Source of the DNA: Clostridium_AD sp050717515
GTDB lineage: Bacteria; Bacillota; Clostridia; Clostridiales; Clostridiaceae
Direction of reading: 5' to 3'
DNA: 64,000 nt
Assembly: GCF_050717515.1 (NCBI RefSeq)
Contig: NZ_JBOITL010000033.1
Coordinates: 51,125 to 115,124 of the forward strand
Position 1 is the first letter of the stretch. Each line of letters starts with the position of its first letter. A program made the position numbers and the translations under genes. This document shows, piece after piece, positions 43,701 to 51,445 of this stretch. The notes beneath the pieces are model-generated. The model made no database searches and was not told the DNA's origin. It saw only the letters and a program-made list of their open reading frames with translations.

Positions 43701-44988
43701 TTAAACACTTCATATCTTGTCCACCAATGTCTAATATAAAGTCTGCTCCTGGCAGAAAAAATTCTGCTGCTTTGTAATGAGCTATTGTTTCAATTTCTCC
43801 AATATCCACTTTTAATGCTGCCATTATTAATCCTTCACCATAACCTGTCACTGCCGAATTCCTAATAATTACACCTTTTGGTAAAATTTCATATATATTT
43901 TTCAATATTTTTCTAACTAAAGTTAATGGGTTACCTTCATTACTTCCATAATGCGAGTATAAAAGTGCACCATTCTCATCTATAAGTGTAGCTTTAGTAG
44001 TAGTAGACCCAGCATCTATTCCCAAAAAACAATCCCCTTGGTAGTTGGCGAGTTCTCTTCTTGCTACCTTATATTTACTCTGCCTTTTGTTAAAAGCTTG
44101 TAGCTCCTGTTCATCTATAAATAGTGGTCTAAGCCTTTGAACTTCTTGACCAGATGCCTCTTTAAGCTTTGGAAGCTGCATTTTTAAGTGCTCAAAAGAA
44201 ATAGTACACTCATCCTTTGAAGCCATAGCCGCTCCTAGTGCAACAAATAACTGAGAATCCTTTGGAAAAATAATTTCTTCCTCTGTTAATTTTAAAGTTT
44301 CAATGAACCTTTGCCGTAGTTCAGATAAGAAATATAATGGACCCCCTAGAAATGCGACATTCCCTTTAATTGGTCTACCACAAGCAAGTCCACTAATTGT
44401 TTGATTAACTACTGCTTGAAAAACCGATACAGCAATATCTTCTTTTGCAGCCCCTTCATTTAATAAGGGTTGAATATCGGTTTTTGCAAAAACTCCGCAT
44501 CTAGCTGCAATAGGATATATAGTTTTGTGTGACTTTGCAAGTTCATTAAGTCCTGTGGCATCCGTTTGAAGAAGTGACGCCATCTGATCAATAAATGCCC
44601 CAGTACCACCGGCGCATGTACCATTCATTCTTTGATCAATGCCCCCATCAAAATATATAATCTTTGCATCTTCTCCGCCTAGCTCAATAGCCACATTAGT
44701 TTTTGGAATAATATTCTCTATAGCATAAGTGCTAGCTACAACTTCTTGAATGAATTTAATATTCAGCCATTTAGATAAAGCTAGTCCACCAGAACCGGTC
44801 ACCATTATAGTAATATTGCAATCTTTAAAATCATTATAAGCCTCATATAACATATCAGCTATTGTACTTTTTATATCAGAAAAATGCCTCTGATACTTAC
44901 TATATATTATTTTTTCTTGCTGATTTAGTACTACTATCTTAACAGTAGTAGATCCTACATCTAACCCAACATTTAATATTTTTTTCAT
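40708..44988 (-). CDS. 2-hydroxyacyl-CoA dehydratase activase / dehydratase-like fusion
   Basis: The 1426-residue protein joins two BcrA/HgdC activase domains and a DUF2229/dehydratase-related part. Activase 1 is about 1-290 (GLDVGSTTVKIV, ELGGEDAKII, MNGTCAGGTGAFIDQM). Activase 2 is about 315-590 (LGIDAGSTTTKATL, DIGGQDMKCLK, NEACSSGCGSFIE). The remainder includes RCTHCANKCVLTI and SESACYPAKIVHGHI. Known activases use ATP and a [4Fe-4S] cluster to inject an electron into a dehydratase; the Cys in each GxCxxGxG segment fits. The fused type is widespread in clostridia but its substrate is unknown. Single-gene control region upstream; PH-like gene downstream. Confidence 0.82.
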   Translation of the reverse strand: MKKILNVGLDVGSTTVKIVVLNQQEKIIYSKYQRHFSDIKSTIADMLYEAYNDFKDCNITIMVTGSGGLALSKWLNIKFIQEVVASTYAIENIIPKTNVAIELGGEDAKIIYFDGGIDQRMNGTCAGGTGAFIDQMASLLQTDATGLNELAKSHKTIYPIAARCGVFAKTDIQPLLNEGAAKEDIAVSVFQAVVNQTISGLACGRPIKGNVAFLGGPLYFLSELRQRFIETLKLTEEEIIFPKDSQLFVALGAAMASKDECTISFEHLKMQLPKLKEASGQEVQRLRPLFIDEQELQAFNKRQSKYKVARRELANYQGDCFLGIDAGSTTTKATLIDENGALLYSHYGSNEGNPLTLVRKILKNIYEILPKGVIIRNSAVTGYGEGLIMAALKVDIGEIETIAHYKAAEFFLPGADFILDIGGQDMKCLKIKDGVIDSIMLNEACSSGCGSFIETFAHSLNMKIEEFANVALSSKSPVDLGSRCTVFMNSRVKQVQKEGASVGDISAGLSYSVIKNALLKVIKIRDPKDMGKKIIVQGGTFYNDAVLRAFELISGREAVRPDIAGLMGAFGAALIAKERTEEGKSSTLLTLQQLDIFNVETSMGRCTHCANKCVLTINKFDKSREFISGNRCEKALGLSGKKEDIPNVYNYKYKRIFDYIPLKKEQAFRGTIGIPRVLNIYENYPFWFTFFTSLGFRVELSQRSSKQIYEMGIDTIPSESACYPAKIVHGHIMSLINNGIDTIFYPCIPYEKKEQAGADDHYNCPIVTSYPEVIKNNMDILKEKNIKFLSPFISLDNNKKLVSRLTDELSCFAIHKDEIMKAAEKAWTETEKVKLDIQNKGEEVVEYIRRTGKKGIVLAGRPYHIDPEINHGIPSVITDFDMPVLTEDSVAHLGVVERPLRIVDQWVYHSRLYAAASFVAKEPNIELIQLNSFGCGLDAVTSDQVQEILGNSGKIYTTLKIDEGNNLGAARIRIRSLKAALNEREKSGIMPKKPEQGHNRIIFTKEMRKTHTILSPQMSPIHFQFVQEAFNCSGYNLEILPSVDTQAVEEGLKYVNNDACYPTIIVVGQIIAALKSGKYDIENTSVIISQTGGGCRATNYIGFLRKALKEAGFPKVPVVSLNAAGLESNPGFKFTHSLVKKSIMSLVYGDLLMRVLYKVRPYERILGSANLLYEKWVKICKESVIRGKTQEFKKNISSIVADFDNLELKNISKPQIGLVGEILVKFHPTANNNIIDVIENEGGEAVMPDLIDFFLYCAFDANFKYEYLGMSKKDKIISTIAIGYIERFRKHMKLVLGHSKRFHAPKTIYELAKGAEPILSLGNQTGEGWFLTGEMVELIESGTKNIVCMQPFACLPNHVTGKGMIKELKRRYPGANITAIDYDPGASEVNQINRIKLMMSVALKNLESEVEVKDAHEEVASDKKID

Positions 44989-45321
44989 AATTATCTTCTC
45001 TTTCCCCGCAAGTTTGGATTTATTCTTATTTTTAACCTAGTAGTTAATTATATATGTTTATGCAATAGGATTCAATCTTCATATTTTTTCAAATTATTTA
45101 ATATCTGAGTAAATAACCTAATTGTTCCTATACCAATATCCTTAGTCTTTAAAAACTAAATTTATTTTCTGCAATATACTCCTCCATATTATAATTTGTA
45201 TTAGTTACATAATATTCAAACCCCCTGTAAATATCAACTACATTTACAGAAAATTAACATATAATTATATTATATTATAGCTTAATAACAACAATATTTC
45301 AAAGCCTCCACAAACTTTATT
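44989..45321. other. leader region of the activase fusion
   Basis: No gene is visible. An 8-bp inverted repeat CTGTAAAT / ATTTACAG lies at 45225-45249, and TATAAT-like sequences near 45265-45290 could hold the minus-strand promoter; neither is assigned with confidence. Confidence 0.5.
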
Positions 45322-45379
45322 TGTAGTATATATCCCTATTTGTAAAAATAGGCAGCCTTCCTTCTGAAATGTCGTTAAT
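45322..45379. repeat. partial family B element (half copy)
   Basis: About 57 bp (GTAGTATATATCCCTATTTG... to CTTCTGAAATGTCGTTAA) are repeated almost exactly at 45453-45510. It is the right half of the family B element described next. Confidence 0.85.
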
Positions 45380-45401
45380 CATCATCTTCGATGCTGCAAC
45401 A

Positions 45402-45508
45402 TTAACGACTTCAGAAGGAAATTTATACAACCGCTGAAGTTTTATCTTTATCGTAATATATATCCCTATTTGTAAAAATAGGCACCCTTCCTTCTGAAAT
45501 GTCGTTAA
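45402..45508. repeat. family B element, copy 1 (about 107 bp, inverted ends)
   Basis: It begins TTAACGACTTCAGAAGGAA and ends TTCCTTCTGAAATGTCGTTAA. The flank CATCATCTTCGATGCTGCAA is also shared with the copy at 55416-55521. It ends 54 bp before the ABC ATPase start, so it may sit in that operon's leader. Confidence 0.82.
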
Positions 45509-45562
45509 CAATACATTATTAAAACTCATATACTAAAGTATAACCCTCAAGGAGATGATAAA

Positions 45563-46339
45563 GTGATTAAAGTAGAGATTAATAATATATCCATGAATTA
45601 TCATTCGCAAGCTGCAGAAACTCCCGCTTTAAAGGATATCTCATTTGGTGTACAGGAAGGTCACTTTTTAAGTATTGTAGGTCCTTCTGGTTGTGGAAAA
45701 TCCACGCTATTAAATATAATAGCAGGCTTAATTAAGCCATCTAATGGGGAAATAACAATTAAAAATTGTGATGGTTGTTCAACCTCTTCCAAAATTGGAT
45801 ATATGTTTCAAAAGGATCAACTATTCGATTGGTTAACTATATGGGACAATGTACTTTTAGGTCTTAAAATTAACCATTGTATTACAGAAGGTAATGTGGA
45901 AATGGTGAAAAATCTTTTAACACGCTATAATCTCTGGGAATTTAGAAATCATCATCCTAGAGAATTATCTGGAGGCATGCGCCAAAGAGTTGCTCTAATT
46001 CGTACCTTAGCACTAAAACCTGAAGTACTTCTTTTAGATGAACCTTTTTCAGCACTAGATTATCAAACTAGATTAAACATTAGTGATGAAGTTTATGAAA
46101 TTATAAAAAAAGAAAAAAAGACTACTATAATGGTAACTCATGATATATCAGAGGCCATCTCCATGTCAGATGATATTATTATTCTTTCAAATCGCCCTGC
46201 TGTAATTATTAAAAACATAAACCTTAAGTTTGAAGAAAATTTTTCTCTTCCTTTAAAACGTAGAGAAACTCCAAATTTTAGAGTTTATTTCAATGAAATT
46301 TGGAAGGAGATGAACCGCAATGCTGATTCAAAGCGATGA
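45563..46339 (+). CDS. ABC transporter ATP-binding protein, SsuB/TauB type
   Basis: The 258-residue ATPase has Walker A GPSGCGKST (40-48), Q-loop YMFQKDQLFDW, signature LSGGMRQRVALIRTLA, Walker B VLLLDEPFSALD and H-loop MVTHDISEA. The residues after the Q-loop and the short C-terminus place it in the nitrate/sulfonate/taurine family. The start is GTG with AAGGAG upstream. It overlaps the permease gene by 20 bp, so the two are translationally coupled. Confidence 0.9.
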   Translation: MIKVEINNISMNYHSQAAETPALKDISFGVQEGHFLSIVGPSGCGKSTLLNIIAGLIKPSNGEITIKNCDGCSTSSKIGYMFQKDQLFDWLTIWDNVLLGLKINHCITEGNVEMVKNLLTRYNLWEFRNHHPRELSGGMRQRVALIRTLALKPEVLLLDEPFSALDYQTRLNISDEVYEIIKKEKKTTIMVTHDISEAISMSDDIIILSNRPAVIIKNINLKFEENFSLPLKRRETPNFRVYFNEIWKEMNRNADSKR

Positions 46340-47120
46340 ACACAAAAAGTATATTAAAAGTGTAAAAAGGGAGAAATACTGTGTTATTCTTACACGACTC
46401 GTAATACTGATTGCTTTTTTTAGTTTATGGGAAATAGCTGGCAGGCTAAAATGGATTGATTCTTTCTTAACAAGTACACCCTCAAAAATGTATGATTCGT
46501 TTATACAAATATATAATGAAGGTACATTGCTATATAATATCTTTATAACCTGTTTTGAAACAGTAGTAGGTTTTGTACTTGGGACAATTTTAGGTGCTTT
46601 AATTGCAATTCTCTTATGGTGGTCAGATTTCGTTTCAAGAGTTTTGGATCCCTACTTAATAGTATTAAATGCTCTACCTAAAGTAGCTCTTGCGCCTATT
46701 ATTATATTTTGGGTAGGCAATGGAATAAAGGCAATAATAGTAATTGCTCTTTTAATATCAATAGTTGTAACTATAATAAGCATACTAAGCGGCTTTAAAG
46801 AAGTGGATGAAGATAAAATCAAGCTTTTAAAAACCTTTGGAGCTTCTAAATTTCAAATACTAATTAATCTAATTATTCCTGCATCCATCGGAGCTCTTAT
46901 TTCTGCATTAAAAATCAATGTAGGGCTCTCATGGGTGGGTGTAATAATGGGTGAATTTTTAGTGGCCAAAAACGGATTAGGCTTTCTTATTATTTTTGGC
47001 GGACAAATTTCTCAGCTAGATATGGTAATGATGAGTATAGTTATACTTTCTATCTTGGCTTACCTCATGTATGAAATGGTGGCATTTATCGAAAGAAAAG
47101 TAGTAGGCAAAAATAAATAA
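46320..47120 (+). CDS. ABC transporter permease, SsuC/TauC type
   Basis: The 266-residue permease has six predicted membrane spans and a BPD_transp_1 core with the EAA loop VDEDKIKLLKTFGASKFQILINLIIPASI. The start ATG at 46320 follows AAGGAG within the end of the ATPase gene. Together with the ATPase and the binding lipoprotein encoded at 38983-40005 it would form a complete importer. No binding-protein gene follows in this operon, which supports that pairing (inference). Confidence 0.9.
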   Translation: MLIQSDEHKKYIKSVKREKYCVILTRLVILIAFFSLWEIAGRLKWIDSFLTSTPSKMYDSFIQIYNEGTLLYNIFITCFETVVGFVLGTILGALIAILLWWSDFVSRVLDPYLIVLNALPKVALAPIIIFWVGNGIKAIIVIALLISIVVTIISILSGFKEVDEDKIKLLKTFGASKFQILINLIIPASIGALISALKINVGLSWVGVIMGEFLVAKNGLGFLIIFGGQISQLDMVMMSIVILSILAYLMYEMVAFIERKVVGKNK

Positions 47121-47225
47121 TTTTTAATTTTAAGTGAATATAATTATAATCCTTGGGCAGTATTTATATGGAATATTCTTTGCAAAATAGTAATATCATT
47201 ATTTAGGAACATTAAAATAAATACC

Positions 47226-47297
47226 AACTTGTTAGAGAACTATAACTTGTTAGAGAACTATAACTTGTTAGAGAACTATAACCTGTTGGGGAACTAT
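47226..47297 (+). repeat. four 18-bp tandem repeats touching a ribosome site
   Basis: Units of AACTTGTTAGAGAACTAT: three identical, the fourth AACCTGTTGGGGAACTAT. The last unit runs directly into AAGGAGG of the TPR gene. Confidence 0.95.
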
Positions 47298-47310
47298 AAG
47301 GAGGAAAATA

Positions 47311-47667
47311 ATGGACTACTTTCAAAAGGCTAACGACATATACAATACTAAGGATTATAACAGAGCAATTGCTCTATATAAAAAAGCTGCAGAAATGAAA
47401 GACAATGAGGCGGGCTCTCTTTATAATAGCGCTGTATGTTTTATTCACCTAAAGGAATATGAAAAAGCAATACCCTTATTTCATAATGCTATAAATCTAC
47501 GCCCTGAAAGCAAATACTTCTTCAACTTAGCCTATTGCTATGCCATGTGCCTCAACAAGCCAAAGGCATTATATTACTTCAATACCGCTTGGACACTAAA
47601 CAATGAAGACGAAGATTGCGAAAAAGCAATTAACTTATTATTAAAAAGTTATAGAATAGCTCCCTAA
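47311..47667 (+). CDS. small TPR-repeat protein
   Basis: The 118-residue protein is made of about three tetratricopeptide helices pairs: ANDIYNTKDYNRAIALYKKAAEM, GSLYNSAVCFIHLKEYEKAIPLFHNAINLRP and YFFNLAYCYAMCLNKPKALYYFNTAWTL. These form protein-binding superhelices. No signal peptide is present, so it is cytosolic. The start follows AAGGAGG. It stands alone, with 18-bp repeats in its leader and a hairpin at its end; the partner is unknown. Confidence 0.85.
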   Translation: MDYFQKANDIYNTKDYNRAIALYKKAAEMKDNEAGSLYNSAVCFIHLKEYEKAIPLFHNAINLRPESKYFFNLAYCYAMCLNKPKALYYFNTAWTLNNEDEDCEKAINLLLKSYRIAP

Positions 47668-47690
47668 AACACAGGGAGCTATTCTATAAT
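47651..47690. terminator. hairpin between the TPR and transglutaminase-like genes
   Basis: ATAGAATAGCTCCCT pairs with AGGGAGCTATTCTAT. It overlaps the TPR stop and also lies past the convergent gene's stop. The plus-strand T-run is poor; on the minus strand AAAACTTTTTAA follows. Confidence 0.7.
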
Positions 47691-47701
47691 AAATCCTTTT
47701 T

Positions 47702-48877
47702 CTACCATTCTCCAGCTATATTCTCTTCCTTATGGTCGATAACAAATCTTTTACTATCAAAATAGTCCCCACCAATTAAAAATGTAGGATCTACATTTAT
47801 CCATTTCTTTTCGTCTTCTATATATATTTGATTCCAAGCATGACTAACCCAATTATTCCCATTGAATCCCTGACCAGTTATAATTCTTACCTTTATATTA
47901 TTAGCCCTGCACATAGCTACAAGTAGGCATGCGTAATCAAAACATATTCCACTTTTCGAGTCAAAGGTTGGAATAGCGCCTGATTTCACTTCTAAATCAT
48001 TATTTAATACTCTATTTGCTTTTGCATCATCATAAACTATTTCACTACCTACCCAGTTGTATATAAGCTTTGCTTTTTCTCTTGTTGCATTTTTATTTTG
48101 TACCAGATTAATTGCAAACTTATCAATTTCATTATTAGATTGAACTCCTTGTTCCAAAGTAACGCCATTATAATAAGTTATAACCTTTTGCTTATTTTTT
48201 ACATTAGGTTCCTTTTCACTTGTTTCTTTTACTACAATTTTAAAAGAGTTATTAACAATATTGGGAAGTTGTTTGGCAAGCTTTGAATTAGTCAATGGAA
48301 TGACAACCTCTTTGGATATATAATTATATAATTGCGACTCTTCTAAATATTGATTATATGTATCAGTTATCTTAAAAAGCGACAGAAAATTCAACATAAA
48401 AACAATAACAGTTACATAGCATATTGCCTTGGGCACTTGAAATATTGCCCCTACCACTCTTTTAAAAATATCGCTTTTATTTTTCAACTTATTTTCTATG
48501 CTATCAAACAAAGGGTAAATAGTAATATGACTAATAAGATTAACCACAAAATTTATGACTGTATAAATTATTAGCACCACCAGTGGCATCAATAACACAT
48601 AAATCACTAATGGTTTATTGTTAATAAATTCTATAGCATCTAAAGGTATACTTTTATATATTTTTTCATACATACCATCATTGTGCTGAATAAAAACTTT
48701 TTTGGTGTAATAGATGCCTAAAAGTAGTGCACTTAAAAATGAAATACTTTGAAACGCTCCATGAATAGATCCTTTTAAATTTTCAGAAGAAAATTTAAAT
48801 ATAAACCCTTTAATTACTGGATATATAAATAACAATAGTAAAATCAAAGTAACAGGCTCCCTAAACAAATCTATCAC
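47702..48877 (-). CDS. membrane protein with transglutaminase-like domain
   Basis: The 391-residue protein has four or five membrane spans in its first 180 residues. A transglutaminase-like peptidase domain follows, with the triad Cys312 (GICFDYACLLV), His346 (VSHAWNQIY) and Asp363 (NVDPTF). Such domains act as proteases or crosslinkers in the envelope. Topology predicts the catalytic part outside the membrane. The start is tentative: GTG 48877 has a weak ribosome site GAAAGCGG. It is encoded downstream of recX with a 50-bp gap. Confidence 0.8.
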   Translation of the reverse strand: MIDLFREPVTLILLLLFIYPVIKGFIFKFSSENLKGSIHGAFQSISFLSALLLGIYYTKKVFIQHNDGMYEKIYKSIPLDAIEFINNKPLVIYVLLMPLVVLIIYTVINFVVNLISHITIYPLFDSIENKLKNKSDIFKRVVGAIFQVPKAICYVTVIVFMLNFLSLFKITDTYNQYLEESQLYNYISKEVVIPLTNSKLAKQLPNIVNNSFKIVVKETSEKEPNVKNKQKVITYYNGVTLEQGVQSNNEIDKFAINLVQNKNATREKAKLIYNWVGSEIVYDDAKANRVLNNDLEVKSGAIPTFDSKSGICFDYACLLVAMCRANNIKVRIITGQGFNGNNWVSHAWNQIYIEDEKKWINVDPTFLIGGDYFDSKRFVIDHKEENIAGEW

Positions 48878-48927
48878 CCGCTTTCGTTATTATGCAATTG
48901 TAATCAAATTTGCAACTTGCTAAACTC

Positions 48928-49785
48928 CTATAAATCCTCCACACCATTAATTAAATCTCCTAACACTTTTTTGATTTCATCCCACTTATAGCCCCGCCTT
49001 AAAAGATAGTCTCCCAGCTTTTTATATAGCTTTATTTTCACAGTCTCCGACTTAATTAATATGTTGTATCTTTTACTAGCTATTTCCTGTAATTTTTTAT
49101 AATCTTCTTCATAATTCTCTTCAGAATGTTCTTTTTCACTTGGCTGCTCATTATTATCATTTTTAGTGATTTTATCTAAAACCTCATTTACTATTCCAAA
49201 ATCATATCCATTTCGAACTAAATAATCCCATGTTTTTTTATAAAGTTTTAACGTATTTTTTTCACTCTTAGCTAATGTACCCATTCTTCTTTCACCGAGT
49301 ATCAAAGCCGTTTGGAGCTGCTGCTCCGAATTTATTTTATTAAGTGCTTCTTTAATTAGTTCTTTTGGAAGAAATTTTTTTAGTAATGTAGCCTTAATTT
49401 TATTTTTTCCACTTGTCTTAATTTTTTCCTTTATAAATAAGTCAACAAATCGCTTATCATCCACAAATTCATACTGCTTTAAAAACTCCATTACTCTATC
49501 TATGGTTTTAATATCAAATTCTTTTGTTGCTAATTTATCTGCTACTTGTTTAGCTGACTTCGCGCTTCTTTCTAAAAAATGAAGCGCGCAATTTTTCCCT
49601 TTAATATAATTATCTTCATCAATTATATCTTGCAGCCTATCTTTTTCAATTGTTGCACCTTTTGTAATATTATGGACATACACAAGAGCTGCATCACAGG
49701 CAAAGGCAAATTCATCATTCATATAAATGTTAACTCTATTCTTATTTTTTTTTTGAATTTCAATTTTTGTTATAATACTACTCAA
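48928..49785 (-). CDS. recX: regulatory protein RecX, extended
   Basis: RecX binds and limits RecA filaments. The protein begins MSSIITKIEIQKKNKNRVNIYMNDEFAFACD and has the RecX three-helix repeats (ALHFLERSAKSAKQVADKLATKEFD, FLKQYEFVDDKRFVDLFIKEK). At 285 residues it is longer than the usual 200-220. The C-terminal module reads RRMGTLAKSEKNTLKLYKKTWDYLVRNGYDF and a second time RYNILIKSETVKIKLYKKLGDYLLRRGYKW. The start is TTG with AGAGAGG upstream, two bases past the M16 peptidase stop, so they are one operon. Confidence 0.88.
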   Translation of the reverse strand: MSSIITKIEIQKKNKNRVNIYMNDEFAFACDAALVYVHNITKGATIEKDRLQDIIDEDNYIKGKNCALHFLERSAKSAKQVADKLATKEFDIKTIDRVMEFLKQYEFVDDKRFVDLFIKEKIKTSGKNKIKATLLKKFLPKELIKEALNKINSEQQLQTALILGERRMGTLAKSEKNTLKLYKKTWDYLVRNGYDFGIVNEVLDKITKNDNNEQPSEKEHSEENYEEDYKKLQEIASKRYNILIKSETVKIKLYKKLGDYLLRRGYKWDEIKKVLGDLINGVEDL

Positions 49786-49787
49786 AA

Positions 49788-51038
49788 CTAACCTCTCTTT
49801 TCTGGTAAAAATACGTGAATTGTTGGCTTTTGCAATACTTTTCTAGCAATATTATATAAGTCTTTGCTCTTAATATTCCCCATATTTTTCATATCCTCAG
49901 TAAACTGATATATATCTTCATTTTCCATTGCCTGATGAATTACATAATTGCCAAGATCCGTAGAATCCTCTAAGGTTGATGCTATAGCAGTTTTTAATAT
50001 TTTCTTCATTAACGCTATTGTATTATCATCAAAAACTATTTTTTCACTTTTAATATTCCTGATGGCAGAATCAATTACGTCTATTGCCTCATCTACGTCT
50101 TCTTCTGAAACCGACGTATAAATATACAGTGTTTTAACGTTATTCGAAGTGTCTAAATGAGTGTAAACATCATAGGACAAACCTCTTTCTTCCCGAAGTT
50201 CTCTAAATAATATAGAATTAGAACTTTCCCCGAATTTATAATTTAATATTCTAAGAGCTAATTCTTCATCTTTAGATAGCCCCTTAAATGTATATAAATA
50301 TAGTATGGTACTTTGCTCAATTTCTTTTTTATATGAAATTTCTTTTACAAATTTGTGATGCTCATATATTATTTCTCGCTTCTCAAATTTCTTTTTAGTC
50401 CAACTACCAAAATACTTCTTCACCATATTTATTATGTCCTCATGTTCAAATGGGGATACAATAGATATAAAAGAATTATTTGGCACGTAATATCTATTAT
50501 AAAAATCAACAAGTTGCTTTCTTGCGACTTTTTTTATTATGTTTTCATTACCAATAGTATCCTCCCTAAGCGGACTATACATAAACGCAATCTCATTAAC
50601 TCTCTTAAAGCTTAAGTCTTCAATGTCATCATTAATTGTTCTAATTTCAGCCAGGATTACGCCCCTTTCCTTTTCAATTTCTTCTTTTGGAAAGGTTGAA
50701 TTTAAGAGCATATCACCAATCAATGCTAATGCATTCTCTAATTCTTCATTTAAAATTGTAGCGCTATATACTGTACAATTAAAATCCGTATATGCATTAT
50801 ATTCTCCACCTAAATTTTCTAAATCGCTGTTTAATTTTTCGTTGGTTCTACTAACTGTACCTTTAAAAAGCATGTGCTCTATAAAATGAGCTATTCCCTT
50901 TTCATTTTTTTCTTCATAAAATGAACCTATATTTACCCCAGCATGAATTGCTGAAATTTGACTATCCTTTTTAATAGTAATAAGGTTAATACCATTACTC
51001 AATTCTGTTAATTCAGTATTAAAAATTTCTTTACTCAT
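49788..51038 (-). CDS. M16-family zinc metallopeptidase
   Basis: The 416-residue insulinase/MPP-type protease has the inverted zinc motif HFIEH at 51-55, with the third ligand Glu131 seventy-six residues later (GVILAEIR). A second M16 domain lies at about 165-350 with the RELREERGLSYDVYTH segment. It is cytosolic by lack of a signal peptide. The ATG at 51038 has AAAGGAG upstream; the longer frame to 51065 does not. It is the first gene of the M16-recX pair. Confidence 0.92.
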   Translation of the reverse strand: MSKEIFNTELTELSNGINLITIKKDSQISAIHAGVNIGSFYEEKNEKGIAHFIEHMLFKGTVSRTNEKLNSDLENLGGEYNAYTDFNCTVYSATILNEELENALALIGDMLLNSTFPKEEIEKERGVILAEIRTINDDIEDLSFKRVNEIAFMYSPLREDTIGNENIIKKVARKQLVDFYNRYYVPNNSFISIVSPFEHEDIINMVKKYFGSWTKKKFEKREIIYEHHKFVKEISYKKEIEQSTILYLYTFKGLSKDEELALRILNYKFGESSNSILFRELREERGLSYDVYTHLDTSNNVKTLYIYTSVSEEDVDEAIDVIDSAIRNIKSEKIVFDDNTIALMKKILKTAIASTLEDSTDLGNYVIHQAMENEDIYQFTEDMKNMGNIKSKDLYNIARKVLQKPTIHVFLPEKRG

Positions 51039-51393
51039 AATATTCTCCTTTAAGCAAAACTGCATTATTAAACTTATATTTTATTTTGAATGATTTAAGC
51101 AAATCAAAAAATAAAATTATAGATAGATAAACTATATCATACTTTTAACTATTTTAGACTATTTTCTTATCAATATTCTTTTATCATATAATTGTAGCTT
51201 CAAAGAAAATGAAAAGCTTCGCATATGATGATTTAACTCTAATTTCCCAATTTGCTTAGATAACCAAAAATAAATTTAGCGACAATATAGCTTATAACAA
51301 TTTAAAACTAGAGTAAATCCCCTATATAAAAAGATAAATATATTTGACTAATCCTAAATTATATAGTAGAATTAAAGTTCGGGTCGAATACGT
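51039..51393. other. intergenic region before queT
   Basis: About 350 bp of AT-rich DNA between divergent genes. I see no further gene. It should hold the promoters of the M16 gene (minus) and of queT (plus). Confidence 0.6.
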
Positions 51394-51438
51394 ATAGACA
51401 GTTCGTAACCATCCTGTCTCAAAACAAAACTACGGAGG
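51394..51438 (+). promoter_or_regulatory. preQ1-I riboswitch controlling queT
   Basis: The stem AGACAG / CTGTCT encloses TTCGTAACCATC, and an A-rich tail CAAAACAAAACTA runs into CGGAGG, the queT ribosome site. This is the compact preQ1-I pseudoknot, in which ligand binding pairs the tail with the loop and hides the ribosome site. The gene it controls is a queuosine-precursor transporter, which fits. Confidence 0.9.
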
Positions 51439-51445
51439 CATAAAA

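Noticed and set aside
45317..45529. Minus-strand frame of 70 codons
   Set aside because: It lies entirely in the family B direct repeat; its internal protein repetition (FPSEVVN, EGRLPIFTNRDIYYK) simply mirrors the DNA repeat and it has no ribosome site.
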